NCBI GenBank assembly: GCA_016787995.1
Contig: JAEUTB010000079.1
Coordinates: 1 to 46,658, forward strand
Length of the DNA: 46,658 nt
Direction: 5' to 3'
Source: Flavobacteriales bacterium
GTDB lineage: Bacteria; Bacteroidota; Bacteroidia; Flavobacteriales_F; PHOS-HE28
The position numbers and the translations under genes were made by a program. Position 1 is the first letter of the stretch; the number at the start of each line of letters is the position of its first letter. Positions 8,901 to 17,900 of the stretch are shown one piece after another. Below the pieces are notes generated by a model. It did no database searches. It was not told the origin of the DNA and saw only the letters and a program-made list of their open reading frames with translations.

Positions 8901-11003
8901 TCGCAGTTTACCGCCGCCGGTCGTGTTGAACGCGCTGGTTTGCGCATACCGTTGACCCGCGCCATTGAAATAGAGCGCCATGCCGTTGTTGCTGCCGCAG
9001 ACCGCGCTGGTGGTACCACCTTGGATGGCGGTCCACGTGCTGCCAGGCGCACCATCGAACAGGTCCATGGAAAGTGCACGGAGGGCCCGGCTTCCGAGTT
9101 GAACGGTGCTGCCTATGCAGATGGCCGTGGGTTGGGCAGTGGTTTCCAGATCGACGATGCTCGCTGGTATCACGTTCACACGGATGCTGTCGTCCAGGTT
9201 GCCACAACCCGTAGGGCTGAACACACGAGCGCGGTACCATGTGGTGGACATCGGCGTCGCTGTTGGAGAGGAAATGGTGTCGTTGTCCAGCGAGAATCCC
9301 GGTGTCCATTGGATCTCGAACCAGTCGGGATCCGGAGGCGGGACCAGTGCGAGTTGAACCGACTCGTATTGGCAAATGGTGATCTCCGGCTCATCATTGG
9401 CGGTCAGCCAAGTTGGGATGGTAAGAGGGAGGCCGACATGGTAGGTGAAGCTGCGGGGACAACCGCTCAAGGGTACGGTACCCGTTACGGTATAGCTGCC
9501 CGTCTGCGTTGGGGTGAACGTGTAGCTCGGTCCCGTGCCGAGTGTGGTCGATGGAGCGGAATCCTCCGTCCATACCGCGTTGTTCAGTGGTTCGGGTACG
9601 TTCAGGGTGATGGTCCCGCCGCCGCAAACGATGGAATCCTGTTGCACGGGTATGGCCTTCACGTCATGGATGCTCGTGGCATAACTCTCACCGTAGCCGG
9701 TACCGAAGGCATAGGCCTGGAATCCTGCTGCGGCCGTGAGTTCGTGCCTGCCTGCCGCCACGGGGAGTTTCACATGTCTACGATCGGCGCAGCCCGAGAA
9801 GGGCTGGAACTGCGCTGCCGGGACCACCACACCATCCAAGGTCAATTGGCCCACTGCAGCCAGTGGGACCACCACGCTAACGCTGTGCTGGGTGATCAGG
9901 GACGAACCGGAAGTATGCCATGATGCGCTCGTTGAAAGCCGCTCAGCAGGCGAAGTCAGCCATAGGGCCGGATCGCCGTTGCCAGCGCAACTGTATCCTT
10001 CCATCAATTGCGCCACGCTCACCGGTTTGTTCGCTTGGATGCAGGCGGGTGAAGTGGTGCCGTTCAGCTCGTGGCGCTGGCCCGCGTTCAGGACGATGGG
10101 TGCACCTCCGTTGATGGTCACCGTGGTGGCGTCGAATTCCGCCATCACACGTACGGTGCTCGTGTTCACGCCGAGGATCGGTGCGGTGTAGTACTGGGTG
10201 CCCCAGGCAGCCGTGGGGATCAGCTGTTCGAAGATCATGTCGCATGCCTGGCAGGCGCCCGGTACGGTAGCACACATCGAGCCGCCGATGACCGCGAAAG
10301 GGCGGCAGGTACCACTCGCTTCCGTGGCCTCTACGATGGTGTTGGTGAGGTCCGTGGCATCCGTGGCCGCTTGGAGTTGGTAGGTCTGACCGGCGTTGAG
10401 GGTCACCGTGAAGGGCACTCCGGCGGGCTGTCCGCTGGCGGTGTTCACCGATGGGGTGATGCGAACCTGTGTACCATCCTGGGTGGCCACCACAAGTAGC
10501 TCGCTCCGATGCAGGTTGTTGAAGTTGGGCAGACCTTGATAGGCGTCCACACGATAACGGTTCCCCAATGCTGCATCGGGCAGGACCTGTGAGGCTTCAT
10601 GGGTGAAGTTCTGGAGGCTGGTCGCCACCACGTTCACGCTATCCGCGGTCTGGATCAGGATGCCCTTGGGCGCAATGGTGCCCGAACCGGTGTTCTCCAC
10701 GGAAGTGGGCACATCGATGATCGTTGCACTGTTGGCGGCCACGCTGAAGGAAGTGCTCCATCCGGTCAGTGGAACGCTCACGGTGCCCGTGGTGGCGTTC
10801 CGGGTCAGTACCTGCAGGCGCAAGGTCTGAGCGCCGAATCCATTCTGCATGAAACCGGTCCAGAACCGTGTGCCGCGCGTGGGCACCATGGTGGCGGTCT
10901 GGGCCTGAAGTCCCAAGGAGAAGAGCACTGCGAAAGCCGGTAGGCACCAGCGCGTCCATCGGACGTTTCGGGTTATGTGAGCGACGTGACGGGTCATCGA
11001 CAT
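5985..11003 (-). CDS. Giant T9SS type B adhesin with IgGFc-binding-like and reelin-like domains
   Basis: 1672 aa, secreted. Signal peptide residues 1-35 (cleavage after LQAQ). An IgGFc-binding-protein-like N-terminal domain covers roughly 40-370 (from TRGTRFWTGFMQN), then Ig/PKD-like domains. A jelly-roll segment near 650-790 (LFDGAPGSTW... AGHDNWAIDDFLIG) looks like the reelin-type domain common in Bacteroidota surface proteins. About seven tandem units of ~70 residues with the pattern GNxGSTYxWSxGxTTxxIxVxxSGTYTVxVT..GC follow. The last ~94 residues (IFIPNTFTPNGDGTNDIFIP to the end) are the CHU_C gliding-motility-associated sorting domain, which routes proteins through T9SS. The role is probably adhesion; the ligand is unknown. 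A second ATG at 10997 is equally plausible. Confidence 0.93.
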   Translation of the reverse strand: MSMTRHVAHITRNVRWTRWCLPAFAVLFSLGLQAQTATMVPTRGTRFWTGFMQNGFGAQTLRLQVLTRNATTGTVSVPLTGWSTSFSVAANSATIIDVPTSVENTGSGTIAPKGILIQTADSVNVVATSLQNFTHEASQVLPDAALGNRYRVDAYQGLPNFNNLHRSELLVVATQDGTQVRITPSVNTASGQPAGVPFTVTLNAGQTYQLQAATDATDLTNTIVEATEASGTCRPFAVIGGSMCATVPGACQACDMIFEQLIPTAAWGTQYYTAPILGVNTSTVRVMAEFDATTVTINGGAPIVLNAGQRHELNGTTSPACIQANKPVSVAQLMEGYSCAGNGDPALWLTSPAERLSTSASWHTSGSSLITQHSVSVVVPLAAVGQLTLDGVVVPAAQFQPFSGCADRRHVKLPVAAGRHELTAAAGFQAYAFGTGYGESYATSIHDVKAIPVQQDSIVCGGGTITLNVPEPLNNAVWTEDSAPSTTLGTGPSYTFTPTQTGSYTVTGTVPLSGCPRSFTYHVGLPLTIPTWLTANDEPEITICQYESVQLALVPPPDPDWFEIQWTPGFSLDNDTISSPTATPMSTTWYRARVFSPTGCGNLDDSIRVNVIPASIVDLETTAQPTAICIGSTVQLGSRALRALSMDLFDGAPGSTWTAIQGGTTSAVCGSNNGMALYFNGAGQRYAQTSAFNTTGGGKLRFLLKIANGTAPCDDADEGEDIVLEYSTNNGLNWNPITTYDESDHPDFTPLDVTIPPGAQSTNTTFRLRQIAHNGAGHDNWAIDDFLIGRYDNNYLDYSWSQAGTLNDATIHNPVATPTTSGWYVLQGTDPTGGCVYSDSAYVQVDPVFNLSVTPNTTLCAIAGLPLTATPSSGTNITYAWTPNNGTLSATDVQSPIATPTTTTTYSVTATSGIGCTASGQVTITVGQLLSVNVTTANDTLCQGQSVQLNATAAGGSGLSYAWTGAGLNNANIANPVATPTQTTTYTCTVTHTASGCALSQSVTVVVTTGYTANAGNDVTLCSALGHQLTVQHNVPNAQYAWTPAANLNAGNIQSPTILTDATATYAVTITDANGCSVSDQVVITRAFAGVPTQSVASGCANTPPTLNAPVTGVSYTWSSGEEIPSIVPNNSGLYTVTVADAQGCEVSTTFNVTLHPMPVVELGPNVSLCGVPQLALDAGNAGSTFAWSTGATTQQLMVTTSGTYSVQVTSPQGCASADAVTIALNALPVDELTNITSCITSPVTLNAGNPGATYLWSTGATTQSIQPGASGTYSVTVTTAQNCSATFDAVVDLVAEVTVDLGADTTICAGSTIPLDAGNAGLDILWSTGQTTNTIDVGEAGIYTVTVSNGACSASDQRVITVQTAPVDVLADVSLCIGESVTLDAGNEGSTYLWNAGWTTRTITVETSGTYTVTITNAIGCSATYSANVHFVAPPQVELGMDTVLCEGEVLLVDAGNPGSTYSWSNGATTRSIPIRQAGTYTVQVSNGLCQRSDAITVQFNPSPVQMAAKQFHTCLGEDEEYVRIDAGNPGSRYEWNTGEQSRVILAGAYGWYVVEVTNQFDCTARDSAQVIEYCPSAIFIPNTFTPNGDGTNDIFIPVGKNIATMHLWVFDRWGNLMFESDDPTMGWDGTYGGSVVKNDMYVWRLAYKFQDKDGTLGMEQEQMGHIQVMR
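6290..7720 (-). repeat. Tandem coding repeats of about 210 bp in the adhesin gene
   Basis: The stretch coding for 'W-S-T-G-A-T-T ... G-T-Y-T-V' recurs at roughly 6604, 6817, 7019, 7230, 7438 and 7651, a period near 210 bases. The copies are diverged at the DNA level, so this is an old protein-domain array rather than a fresh DNA expansion. It is not a CRISPR: the spacing is codon-phased and inside one frame. Confidence 0.75.
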
Positions 11004-11090
11004 CCACCGAAGAGTAAGGGTGGTAGCGGCCGTTCTACGCTTGGCCGGTGAGGAAGGTTCCGGCGTGTCAAGGCAAGGCTTGCCGTGGTG

Positions 11091-12689
11091 TCAATGCGGT
11101 GGCAGCTCCCAGTCCACCTTCAGGTCCCAAGCAGCGCGCACGTTCACCGGGCCGGAGTGGTACCAGGTGCGTTCGGGTTGCTTCAGCGTGGACCATGCAC
11201 CGCTGTCCCATCGACCATTGCCGTTGGTGTCGAGCACGAGTCGCAGCGTGCGCACCCCTGGTGGGAGGAGCTTCCACACCACGTGCGGATCAGCAGTATC
11301 CACCGCTTCTTCCAATTGTACCCTTTGTTGGCCATCCAGCACTTGCAGGATATAGTCGGCTTCTGTCGAAAGCCCGCTCAAGTTCACCTGGAGCGCACCG
11401 GTTGAACCGACGGCCGCTGTGCCGAAGGAAGTACGCAGTGTATCGTTGGTTCCGCCGTAGATGTCGCGCACCGCTTTCGGCTGTACGAGTAACTGGATCG
11501 GTGCACCAGGAGTCGACTGGAAGGTGAGCTGGAGGGTGCGTGCGTCGACCTGTTCGGATCCGAAGGGTAAGGTCAGACTATCTTTCCGTAGAGTGATGCG
11601 CGTGGTGTCGAACGAAGCGATCGGTCGCGCGGCACTGATCAGGACACTGGAGCCGCTTTCTCGTTCGACGAGTGTTGCGACCAAGCCGGTATGGAAGGGC
11701 ATGCGTTTCGTGGGTCTATACCGGAGGGTATCGATCGCGGCACCGTTCAGGCTGATCTCATAAGCGCCTTGGGTGAGCAAGGTGGTGTCCGATGGCCAGA
11801 GGACCACCGTATCGCGGGTGGGTGCGAACTCGGCGCGCCATTCAAGTGAGCCGCCTTCACGTGCGATGTCCCGCACCGTGATCGTATCCGAGCTTCGCGC
11901 GAGCACCAGTTCCAATGCGCCATCGGCGATCACCGAGTAGGAGCGGATCTGCTGCTGGGCACTAACGGGCAAAAAGGCGTGCAGCGTGATCGCAGAGGCA
12001 GCGGTGTCACCTGGGTCCAAGGTCAATACGCTGTCAAGGATGGCGATCTCCTCATTGGGAAGGTCGTATTTGAAGTTGGCGTTCTTATCGCGCAAAGCGA
12101 GAACGCTGTAGGTCCGGTGGGGAAGGTTCGCGATCCTGAAAGAACCGGTCGCGTCAGACCGTGTCATGTAGGCGGGACGTCCGCGGCGGAATGCGGATGT
12201 ATCGTTCGGCGCATAGAGACCCACGATCATATCCTTCTCCACGGCTCCGGTGAAGGCGTTCATGACCAGGCCGCTCACCGAGGCACTGTCCAGCACGGCA
12301 CCAGTGCTGACCACATAGGTCAAGCTCGCAGCGGAGTTCCCTTCGGTAAGGTCTTTCACGCTTTCGCCCAGGTTGAAAGTGTACGTGGTGTTCGGCTCCA
12401 GTGGTGCCTTCAAGCCGATCTCCACGCTCCTCGGGCCTGCAAGGCGCACATCGGGAGCTTCCGAAAGGGGCGGTGAGATGAGGAGTCGATCGCGCACCCG
12501 TTCCAACTGGATGCGTTCATCGAATTCGAGTAGGATGGCTTTTGCATCGAACCCCGTACTGCGGTCCGCTGGCGATGCGCTCACCAGCTTGGGAGCTGTC
12601 TTGTCCTGCTCCCCCCCACTGATCTGCTGCACGCTGGCGCACGATCCCATCAGTGCAAGCCCACCGATAAGGATCACAGGATACCGCAT
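11091..12689 (-). CDS. Big_5 (Ig-like) domain lipoprotein
   Basis: 532 aa with a lipoprotein signal (MRYPVILIGGLALMGSC, lipobox LMGSC). Residues ~30-135 resemble the bacterial Ig-like Big_5 domain (KTAPKLVSASPADRSTGFD... LEPNTTYTFNLGESVKD), a domain often found in this phylum. The middle has a carboxypeptidase-regulatory-like fold segment (GSFRIANLPHRTYSVLALRDKNANFKYD) and the end has WELPPH. Probably periplasmic or outer-membrane anchored; the exact function is unknown. Its ATG overlaps the stop of the upstream methionine sulfoxide reductase gene (TGATG), so the two are co-transcribed. Confidence 0.8.
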   Translation of the reverse strand: MRYPVILIGGLALMGSCASVQQISGGEQDKTAPKLVSASPADRSTGFDAKAILLEFDERIQLERVRDRLLISPPLSEAPDVRLAGPRSVEIGLKAPLEPNTTYTFNLGESVKDLTEGNSAASLTYVVSTGAVLDSASVSGLVMNAFTGAVEKDMIVGLYAPNDTSAFRRGRPAYMTRSDATGSFRIANLPHRTYSVLALRDKNANFKYDLPNEEIAILDSVLTLDPGDTAASAITLHAFLPVSAQQQIRSYSVIADGALELVLARSSDTITVRDIAREGGSLEWRAEFAPTRDTVVLWPSDTTLLTQGAYEISLNGAAIDTLRYRPTKRMPFHTGLVATLVERESGSSVLISAARPIASFDTTRITLRKDSLTLPFGSEQVDARTLQLTFQSTPGAPIQLLVQPKAVRDIYGGTNDTLRTSFGTAAVGSTGALQVNLSGLSTEADYILQVLDGQQRVQLEEAVDTADPHVVWKLLPPGVRTLRLVLDTNGNGRWDSGAWSTLKQPERTWYHSGPVNVRAAWDLKVDWELPPH

Positions 12690-13174
12690 CAGAACAAGGG
12701 TTCCAGCAGTTCACACAGCTGCTCCAGCGCATGGCCGTCCACGATGGAGAAGTCGGCTTCCTTCACGCTGTCGATATCAAGCACAGCGGCGATCCTGCCG
12801 TCGCTATCGCGGATGGGCACCACGATCTCCGAGCATGTTTCAGCGCTGCAGGCGATGTGTCCTGGGAATTGTGTCACATCAGGCACGATGATGGTGCGTT
12901 CTTCCTGCCACGCGGCCCCGCACACACCTTTGCCGAACCCTATGCGCGTGCATGCGATCGGCCCTTGGAACGGCCCCAGCACGAGCTCTGCACCCATCAC
13001 GCGGTAGAATCCGATCCAGTGCCACCCGAAGGTCTGACGCAAGGCTGCGGCTACATTGGCCAATGCGGCGATCTGGTCGCGTTCTTCACGCAAGAGTTCG
13101 CGCAGCTGCGGCATCAGTGCGGTGAAGAGGATGACGCGGTCGTTCGTCTCGGGCAGGGTCAGTTGATCTTGCAT
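12689..13174 (-). CDS. msrC: Free methionine-(R)-sulfoxide reductase (GAF domain)
   Basis: 161 aa, one GAF domain. The three Cys of the fRMsr family are present with the right spacing: C75 (GPIAC), C85 (GKGVCG) and C109 (FPGHIAC), the same 10 and 24 residue intervals as in E. coli YebR/MsrC. The enzyme reduces free methionine-R-sulfoxide in the cytoplasm. I chose ATG 13174 (MQDQLTL) over an upstream extension to 13291, because a perfect -7 box lies at 13186-13193 and would be inside the longer frame. It overlaps the Big_5 lipoprotein gene by one base. Confidence 0.93.
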   Translation of the reverse strand: MQDQLTLPETNDRVILFTALMPQLRELLREERDQIAALANVAAALRQTFGWHWIGFYRVMGAELVLGPFQGPIACTRIGFGKGVCGAAWQEERTIIVPDVTQFPGHIACSAETCSEIVVPIRDSDGRIAAVLDIDSVKEADFSIVDGHALEQLCELLEPLF

Positions 13175-13185
13175 GCAGCGGGGCG

Positions 13186-13193
13186 CAAAGGTA
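13186..13193 (-). promoter_or_regulatory. -7 promoter element for msrC
   Basis: On the minus strand this reads TACCTTTG, an exact match to the Bacteroidota TAnnTTTG element, with the msrC ATG 12 bases downstream. It decides the start of msrC. No clear -33 TTG is seen. Confidence 0.6.
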
Positions 13194-13217
13194 TCCGGCG
13201 GAAGGCTTGTGCTTCGG

Positions 13218-13925
13218 TCAGGCGCAGGCCGCTGTGTAAACGCTGATGCGGATACCTGGTGCCGCGGCCAAAGCCCGAACGCACCCTTCAAGGGTGGCGC
13301 CGGTGGTCACCACATCATCCACGATCAGCACGTGCCGGTCGCGCAATTTCTCGGGATCGGGAAGCACGAACGCCTCCTTCACGTTCATCCAGCGATCCAA
13401 ACGGTTGCGCCGCGTTTGCGAGGGCGTGCGTACGACGCGCACCAGGCCTTCTCCGATGTTCTCCACGGGCCATACCTCGCGCATGCCATCCACCAGGAGT
13501 TGGCTTTGATTGTAGCCGCGGTGGTGTTCTTTCCGGGGATGCAGCGGCACGGGCAGGAGCAGGTCCACGGTGCTGAAACGTGCGCTGGCCTTCAGGTCCT
13601 CAGCCATATGGCGGCCGAGCTCGAGGCCCAGTTGCTGATCGTGTTGGTACTTGATCCGGTGCAACATCCGCTGGACCATGCCCGTGGGGTTGAAGTGCAG
13701 GAATGCGCTGGCGGCCTCCAGCAGCACCTTGCCGCGGAAGAGTTCTTCGACCCGGTTCCGGGGATCATCATGGAACCGCGTTCTCGGCAGATCATCCAGG
13801 CAGAGCAAGCACAGGGCCTGCTCGAATTGGCGTAGGCTCTGGTCGCATCCACCGCATCGGCGCGGCAGGAAGAGCCCACCTAAGTCGTGGATGGCCCTTG
13901 GGATGAAGGCTGTTGGCGGGTTCAA
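13218..13925 (-). CDS. comF: ComF family phosphoribosyltransferase-like protein
   Basis: 235 aa. An N-terminal Cys-rich patch (CGGC at residues ~24-27 and CLLC at ~39-42) forms the usual zinc site, followed by the PRTase domain with LLPVPLHPRKEHHRGYNQSQLL and the PRPP loop VLIVDDVVTTGATL. ComF proteins support DNA uptake and recombination. The start appears to be TTG at 13925 because no ATG precedes the zinc site in frame, so the true start is uncertain by a few codons. It ends 43 bases before the msrC start region. Confidence 0.9.
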   Translation of the reverse strand: MNPPTAFIPRAIHDLGGLFLPRRCGGCDQSLRQFEQALCLLCLDDLPRTRFHDDPRNRVEELFRGKVLLEAASAFLHFNPTGMVQRMLHRIKYQHDQQLGLELGRHMAEDLKASARFSTVDLLLPVPLHPRKEHHRGYNQSQLLVDGMREVWPVENIGEGLVRVVRTPSQTRRNRLDRWMNVKEAFVLPDPEKLRDRHVLIVDDVVTTGATLEGCVRALAAAPGIRISVYTAACA

Positions 13926-14008
13926 TACTTTGTTGATAAGCGACGCGTTGAACAGGAAGCCCCCCTTTCTGCGGCTGTAATTTAGCGCTCAGATCCTGCA
14001 GATCCCCT

Positions 14009-14923
14009 ATGGAACAGAACACCGGAAACTCCCCCGAATCGAAGAACCGTTCAAGCACCGGGCTACTCGTCCTGGTCGTGTTGTTGCTATTGAGCAATGT
14101 GGTCATGTTCTGGCTGCTGATGCAGCGGGGCAAGGAAGTAGAGCAGACCCAGCAGCAGGTGGCCGCTGTCACGAGCGAAAAGGAGAACGTCACCGTGATG
14201 CTGGAGAACATGCTGGCCAGCTACGACACCTTGAAGACCGACAACGAACAGCTCACCGTGGAGATGGAGGCGCAGCGTGAGCGCATCGAAGGACTGCTTG
14301 AGCAGGTGAAGCGTGGCAACTACGACCTCTCCAAGGCCAAGAAAGAGGCGGAGACGCTGCGGAAGATCATGAAGGGCTACGTGGTCACCATCGATTCCTT
14401 GAACCAAGCCAATGCAGCCCTCACCGCTCAGAATGTGGGCCTTACCCAGGAATTGGGGGAGGTGAAAGGCCAGAAGGATGCGCTGAGCACCGAGAAGGCG
14501 GCGCTGGAAGGGAAGATCGCCAAAGGCGCCATACTGCACACCACTGCGATCAACGCAGGTGCGCTCTTCATGCGCAACAACGGCAAACAAGTGGAGACGG
14601 ACCGCGCCAAGAAGGCCGAGATGGTGAAGTGTTGCTTCACGCTGGGTCAGAATTCCGTTACCGATGCCGGGGACAAGACCTTGTACATGCGGGTGATCAG
14701 CCCCGATGGCGCGGTGCTGCCTGCCGCCGACCCGAACAACCGCTTCAAGTTCAACGGCGTGGAAGGGGAGTACAGTGCGAAGCGCGAGGTGAATTACCAG
14801 AACCAGCCGGTGGATGCCTGCATCTTCTGGAACGGGACCGGCGAAATGCGCACGGGACAATACATCGTGGAGGTGTACGAGTCCGGGGCGAAGGTCTCCG
14901 AAGCCAAGTTCGAACTGAAATAA
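14009..14923 (+). CDS. Membrane-anchored coiled-coil protein, unknown function
   Basis: 304 aa. Residues ~17-37 form one transmembrane helix (STGLLVLVVLLLLSNVVMFWLLM), with a short basic/polar cytoplasmic tail before it. Residues ~40-170 are strongly heptad-patterned coiled coil (EKENVTVMLENML..., LKTDNEQLTVEMEAQRERI). The C-terminal ~120 residues form a globular domain (from KGAILHTTAINAGALFMRNN) ending in beta-rich sequence. Such proteins are widespread and uncharacterised in Bacteroidota and are sometimes misnamed SMC-like. A near-match -7 box (TAATTTAG, 13978-13985) precedes it. The gene ends in the terminator at 14944. Confidence 0.8.
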   Translation: MEQNTGNSPESKNRSSTGLLVLVVLLLLSNVVMFWLLMQRGKEVEQTQQQVAAVTSEKENVTVMLENMLASYDTLKTDNEQLTVEMEAQRERIEGLLEQVKRGNYDLSKAKKEAETLRKIMKGYVVTIDSLNQANAALTAQNVGLTQELGEVKGQKDALSTEKAALEGKIAKGAILHTTAINAGALFMRNNGKQVETDRAKKAEMVKCCFTLGQNSVTDAGDKTLYMRVISPDGAVLPAADPNNRFKFNGVEGEYSAKREVNYQNQPVDACIFWNGTGEMRTGQYIVEVYESGAKVSEAKFELK

Positions 14924-14943
14924 GCGTCGTAGAACGCGTTGGT

Positions 14944-14981
14944 AGAAGCCCCGGTGTGCACACCGGGGCTTCTGCTTTTTT
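14944..14981 (+). terminator. Bidirectional intrinsic terminator
   Basis: A perfect 30-base palindrome, AGAAGCCCCGGTGTG followed by its reverse complement, at 14944-14973, then a six-T run at 14976-14981. It lies between the convergent coiled-coil gene (ends 14923) and the outer-membrane protein gene (ends 14987), so it probably serves the plus strand most strongly and the minus strand as well. Confidence 0.9.
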
Positions 14982-14986
14982 CGTGC

Positions 14987-17900
14987 TCAGAAGAATGCGC
15001 GCACTTGCGCACCGCCCACATGCACGATCGGAACACCTTCCGAGCGACGACCGTTGTAGGTGAGGTCCACCTGAAGGTTGTTGCTCAAGTTCCGCTGGAT
15101 GCCAAGGCTCCATGTCAGGTTGGTGCCCGGCTTCAATCCGGAGAGGAGCTCGTTTCCGATGGGCGAGTTGGGCTCCCCGTTGAAGCGGATGGAGACCCGG
15201 TTCGCCGTTACCAGGATGCTACCCTTGCCTGCGGTGTTGTAGCGGAACTCCGCGCCGAAGTCCTCGATCAGGGCCCGTTCACCGCCGAACTCGGGCCGGT
15301 TCTGCTTGTCGGTGTATTTGAAGGAGGCGATGGCGCGCACCGACGTATTGGGCTGCCAGGTGATACGCGGTTTCAAACCGTCTTGCGCCACCCGGTAGGT
15401 TCGGCCTGTGAGCAGGTCGGAACCATTGCTCACCGTGCCTCGTTCAGCTTCGATGTCGGCCGTCCATTGCCGCGTGGTGTTCCAACGGATGCGGAACGTA
15501 TCGAACCGTCTGGAGCGGGATTCGAAACCGTTCACCAGCAAGCTTCGGCTCTGGTCGCTCTGCAGAGTGTGGTCCACACTCCACTTGCGACTGGTGCGGT
15601 CATAGAAGAACGTGTTCCGGATGGACGACGAATAGCTGGTGAGGTTCGTATCCGCCTCCTCCTGCACGAAAGGGTTCAGCGCATCGGCCACTTCAGCGGC
15701 CGCGGTCTTACGGTCGATGCGTAGCGAAGCCAGATCGGAGAATTTCCCGAGCCAGCGTTTGAAGCCTTTCGCATCGGCCCAGATCACCGCGGGGCGCAGG
15801 TCCAACGACGTGCTGAACTGGTTGCTGAAGCTGCGCACGTAGTCGGTGCTCGGCACGAAAACCCGTAAATGGTCCGCCTCATAGCTGAAGTTGGCCAGCT
15901 CGAATTCGTTCAGGTCCTTGATGCCATCACCGTTGTAATCGTTCCAGATGTAAAGTCCCTGCCCGGCGGGCACGCTCACATAGATGTACTCACGGCGTTG
16001 CTCCAGACCACTTCCGAGTTCGTAGAACAGGTCAAGGACGGCCACTCCTTTCAAGGCGGTCAGATCATGGTCGATGCGGGCGAGGTACGTGTTCTCCGGG
16101 CGTTGCGTGGTCAGGGTGCTGTCCGGTACATCCAGCCGTCGGTACGTGAAGGTGGTGGCGAGGCGTTTCCGCGGATCACGGGCCAAGTCCAGGCCCAGGC
16201 TGTAGCTGGTCGCCCGTGCGCTTTCCACCAGCGTGCTATCGGTCCAAGTCCGGTCCCAACGCTGACCACCAGCGATCCGCCATTTGTTCTTGAAGGTGTC
16301 GGGGCTTTGCACATAAGCCTCCCATTCGTGGAATTGGTAGCTGCCCGGACTCAGCCCTGCCGCGTTCTCCGGACGGAACAGGTTGCGCTCGTGTTCATCC
16401 TTATAGCCAACGGTGAGGTGCTTGAACCGGTGTTGAGCAAGGCCTTTGTGCCGCAGGAAGTCCGAATTGCGGGCATTCGCGGTGGTGAGCCAACTCGCCG
16501 TACCCACCACATCGGTACTACCGGCGTGCGCGTCGCTGGTGAGCTCGTGTTTCCAGCCGCGGTAGTTGTCCGCTACCTGGAAAGTGCCGATGCCATACCC
16601 AACGGTGCCTAGGCCTTTGCTGCGCAGTTTCAGCCCGGAGCTTGCGATCAATTGATCTCCGGTAAGGACCAGGCCGAGGATGTTCCAGTTCCGGTCGAAT
16701 TCCACTGCACGGTAGCGTTCCACGAACCGGAAGTTCTTCGAGATGGCCTCGGTCTCCGCACCTACCACGAGTTGGAAGGTGCTGTCCTTGCGGCTCAATC
16801 CAATGGCATGTTCGCCGCGTGCCATCAGTCCGTAGCCTTGATCGTCAGCGGCGTCATCAGCGCTGAACGTATTGCGGTCTTCGTTGCTGTACGCGAGTTC
16901 AACGGTCGCCTTCGTGCGGTCGTTGGGTACGTGGTCCAGCCCTATGGTGATGAGTTGCTGGTCGCGCGGTGCGATCAGAACACGCACCGGTGCGTGATCA
17001 CCGCGGCGCACGATCCGACCGTCCACCGTATCCGGAGCCACCCATTGGAACACCCGGCCGTTCGGGGTGAATTCCTGCTGCACGTAGTCCGCCGTGCCAC
17101 TTCCCGTCTGGGTGAAGGTGACGCGCCACAAGGCCGAGTCGGGGGAGGTGTTGTAGACATAGATCGGCGAATAGCCCAACGAGTCGGTGCGGTAATACAA
17201 CACTTGGTCGTTCGCATAACCGGTGCTGTCCACGCCGGGCACCGTCGCAGCCAAAGGGTCGTCGCCGGCTTGACGCAATACCTCGCGCTCCGGATCGCTC
17301 AACTGTTGTTGCAGCGGTTGGTTGCGATGGTCCTGCTCGCTGTACAGGTTGAAGCGCAGGGTGTTCTTGGCCCACTGCACGGAATGGTCCAGTCGCACCA
17401 AGGAGCGCGCGTAGTTCTTGTCCGAATACTGGAATTCCACGGTGATGCGGCGATCCTTCGTGATCAAGCGTTTGGCGGTGAAGGTGACCTCGGCGGTATT
17501 GTAGTCGATCACGTAGTCGTTCTCCTGACCTCGAACGAGCAGTTGTCCATCGATGAAGACCCGCTCGGTACCGGAGAGCACGATGATGATGGAGCCGGTA
17601 TCGTTACCCCGTAACCGGTAGGGTCCTTGCACGCCTTCGATCCCTTGGATCACGTTGCGGGCGAATTTTCCCTTGCTGATGGCAACGCTCGCTCCGATGC
17701 GCGCCTTCGCCTTGGCTCCGAAGTCCAACGGCGTGTCGAAGCTGAGGCCCTTGGTCTTCTTCAAATAGGTCAGGAAATGGCTTTTGGGTCGCTGAAGTAC
17801 GAGATCACCAGCGATCAACGACCATCCCTGCTGCTCATCGCCCTCGAACAGTTTGATGAACACCTGATCGAAGTCCTGCAACTCCAAGGTGTTCCCGCCC

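Noticed and set aside
6528-9923. Several 260-330 codon plus-strand frames opposite the T9SS adhesin
   Set aside because: They are antisense to one continuous 1672-codon gene with clear signal peptide, domains and sorting end.
13175-13291. N-terminal extension of the methionine sulfoxide reductase
   Set aside because: A perfect -7 promoter box lies inside it and the extension has no resemblance to the family.
14944-14973. Perfect 30-base palindrome as a mobile REP-type repeat
   Set aside because: It is followed by a six-T run and lies between two convergent stops, the standard form of an intrinsic terminator; it does not recur in the window.
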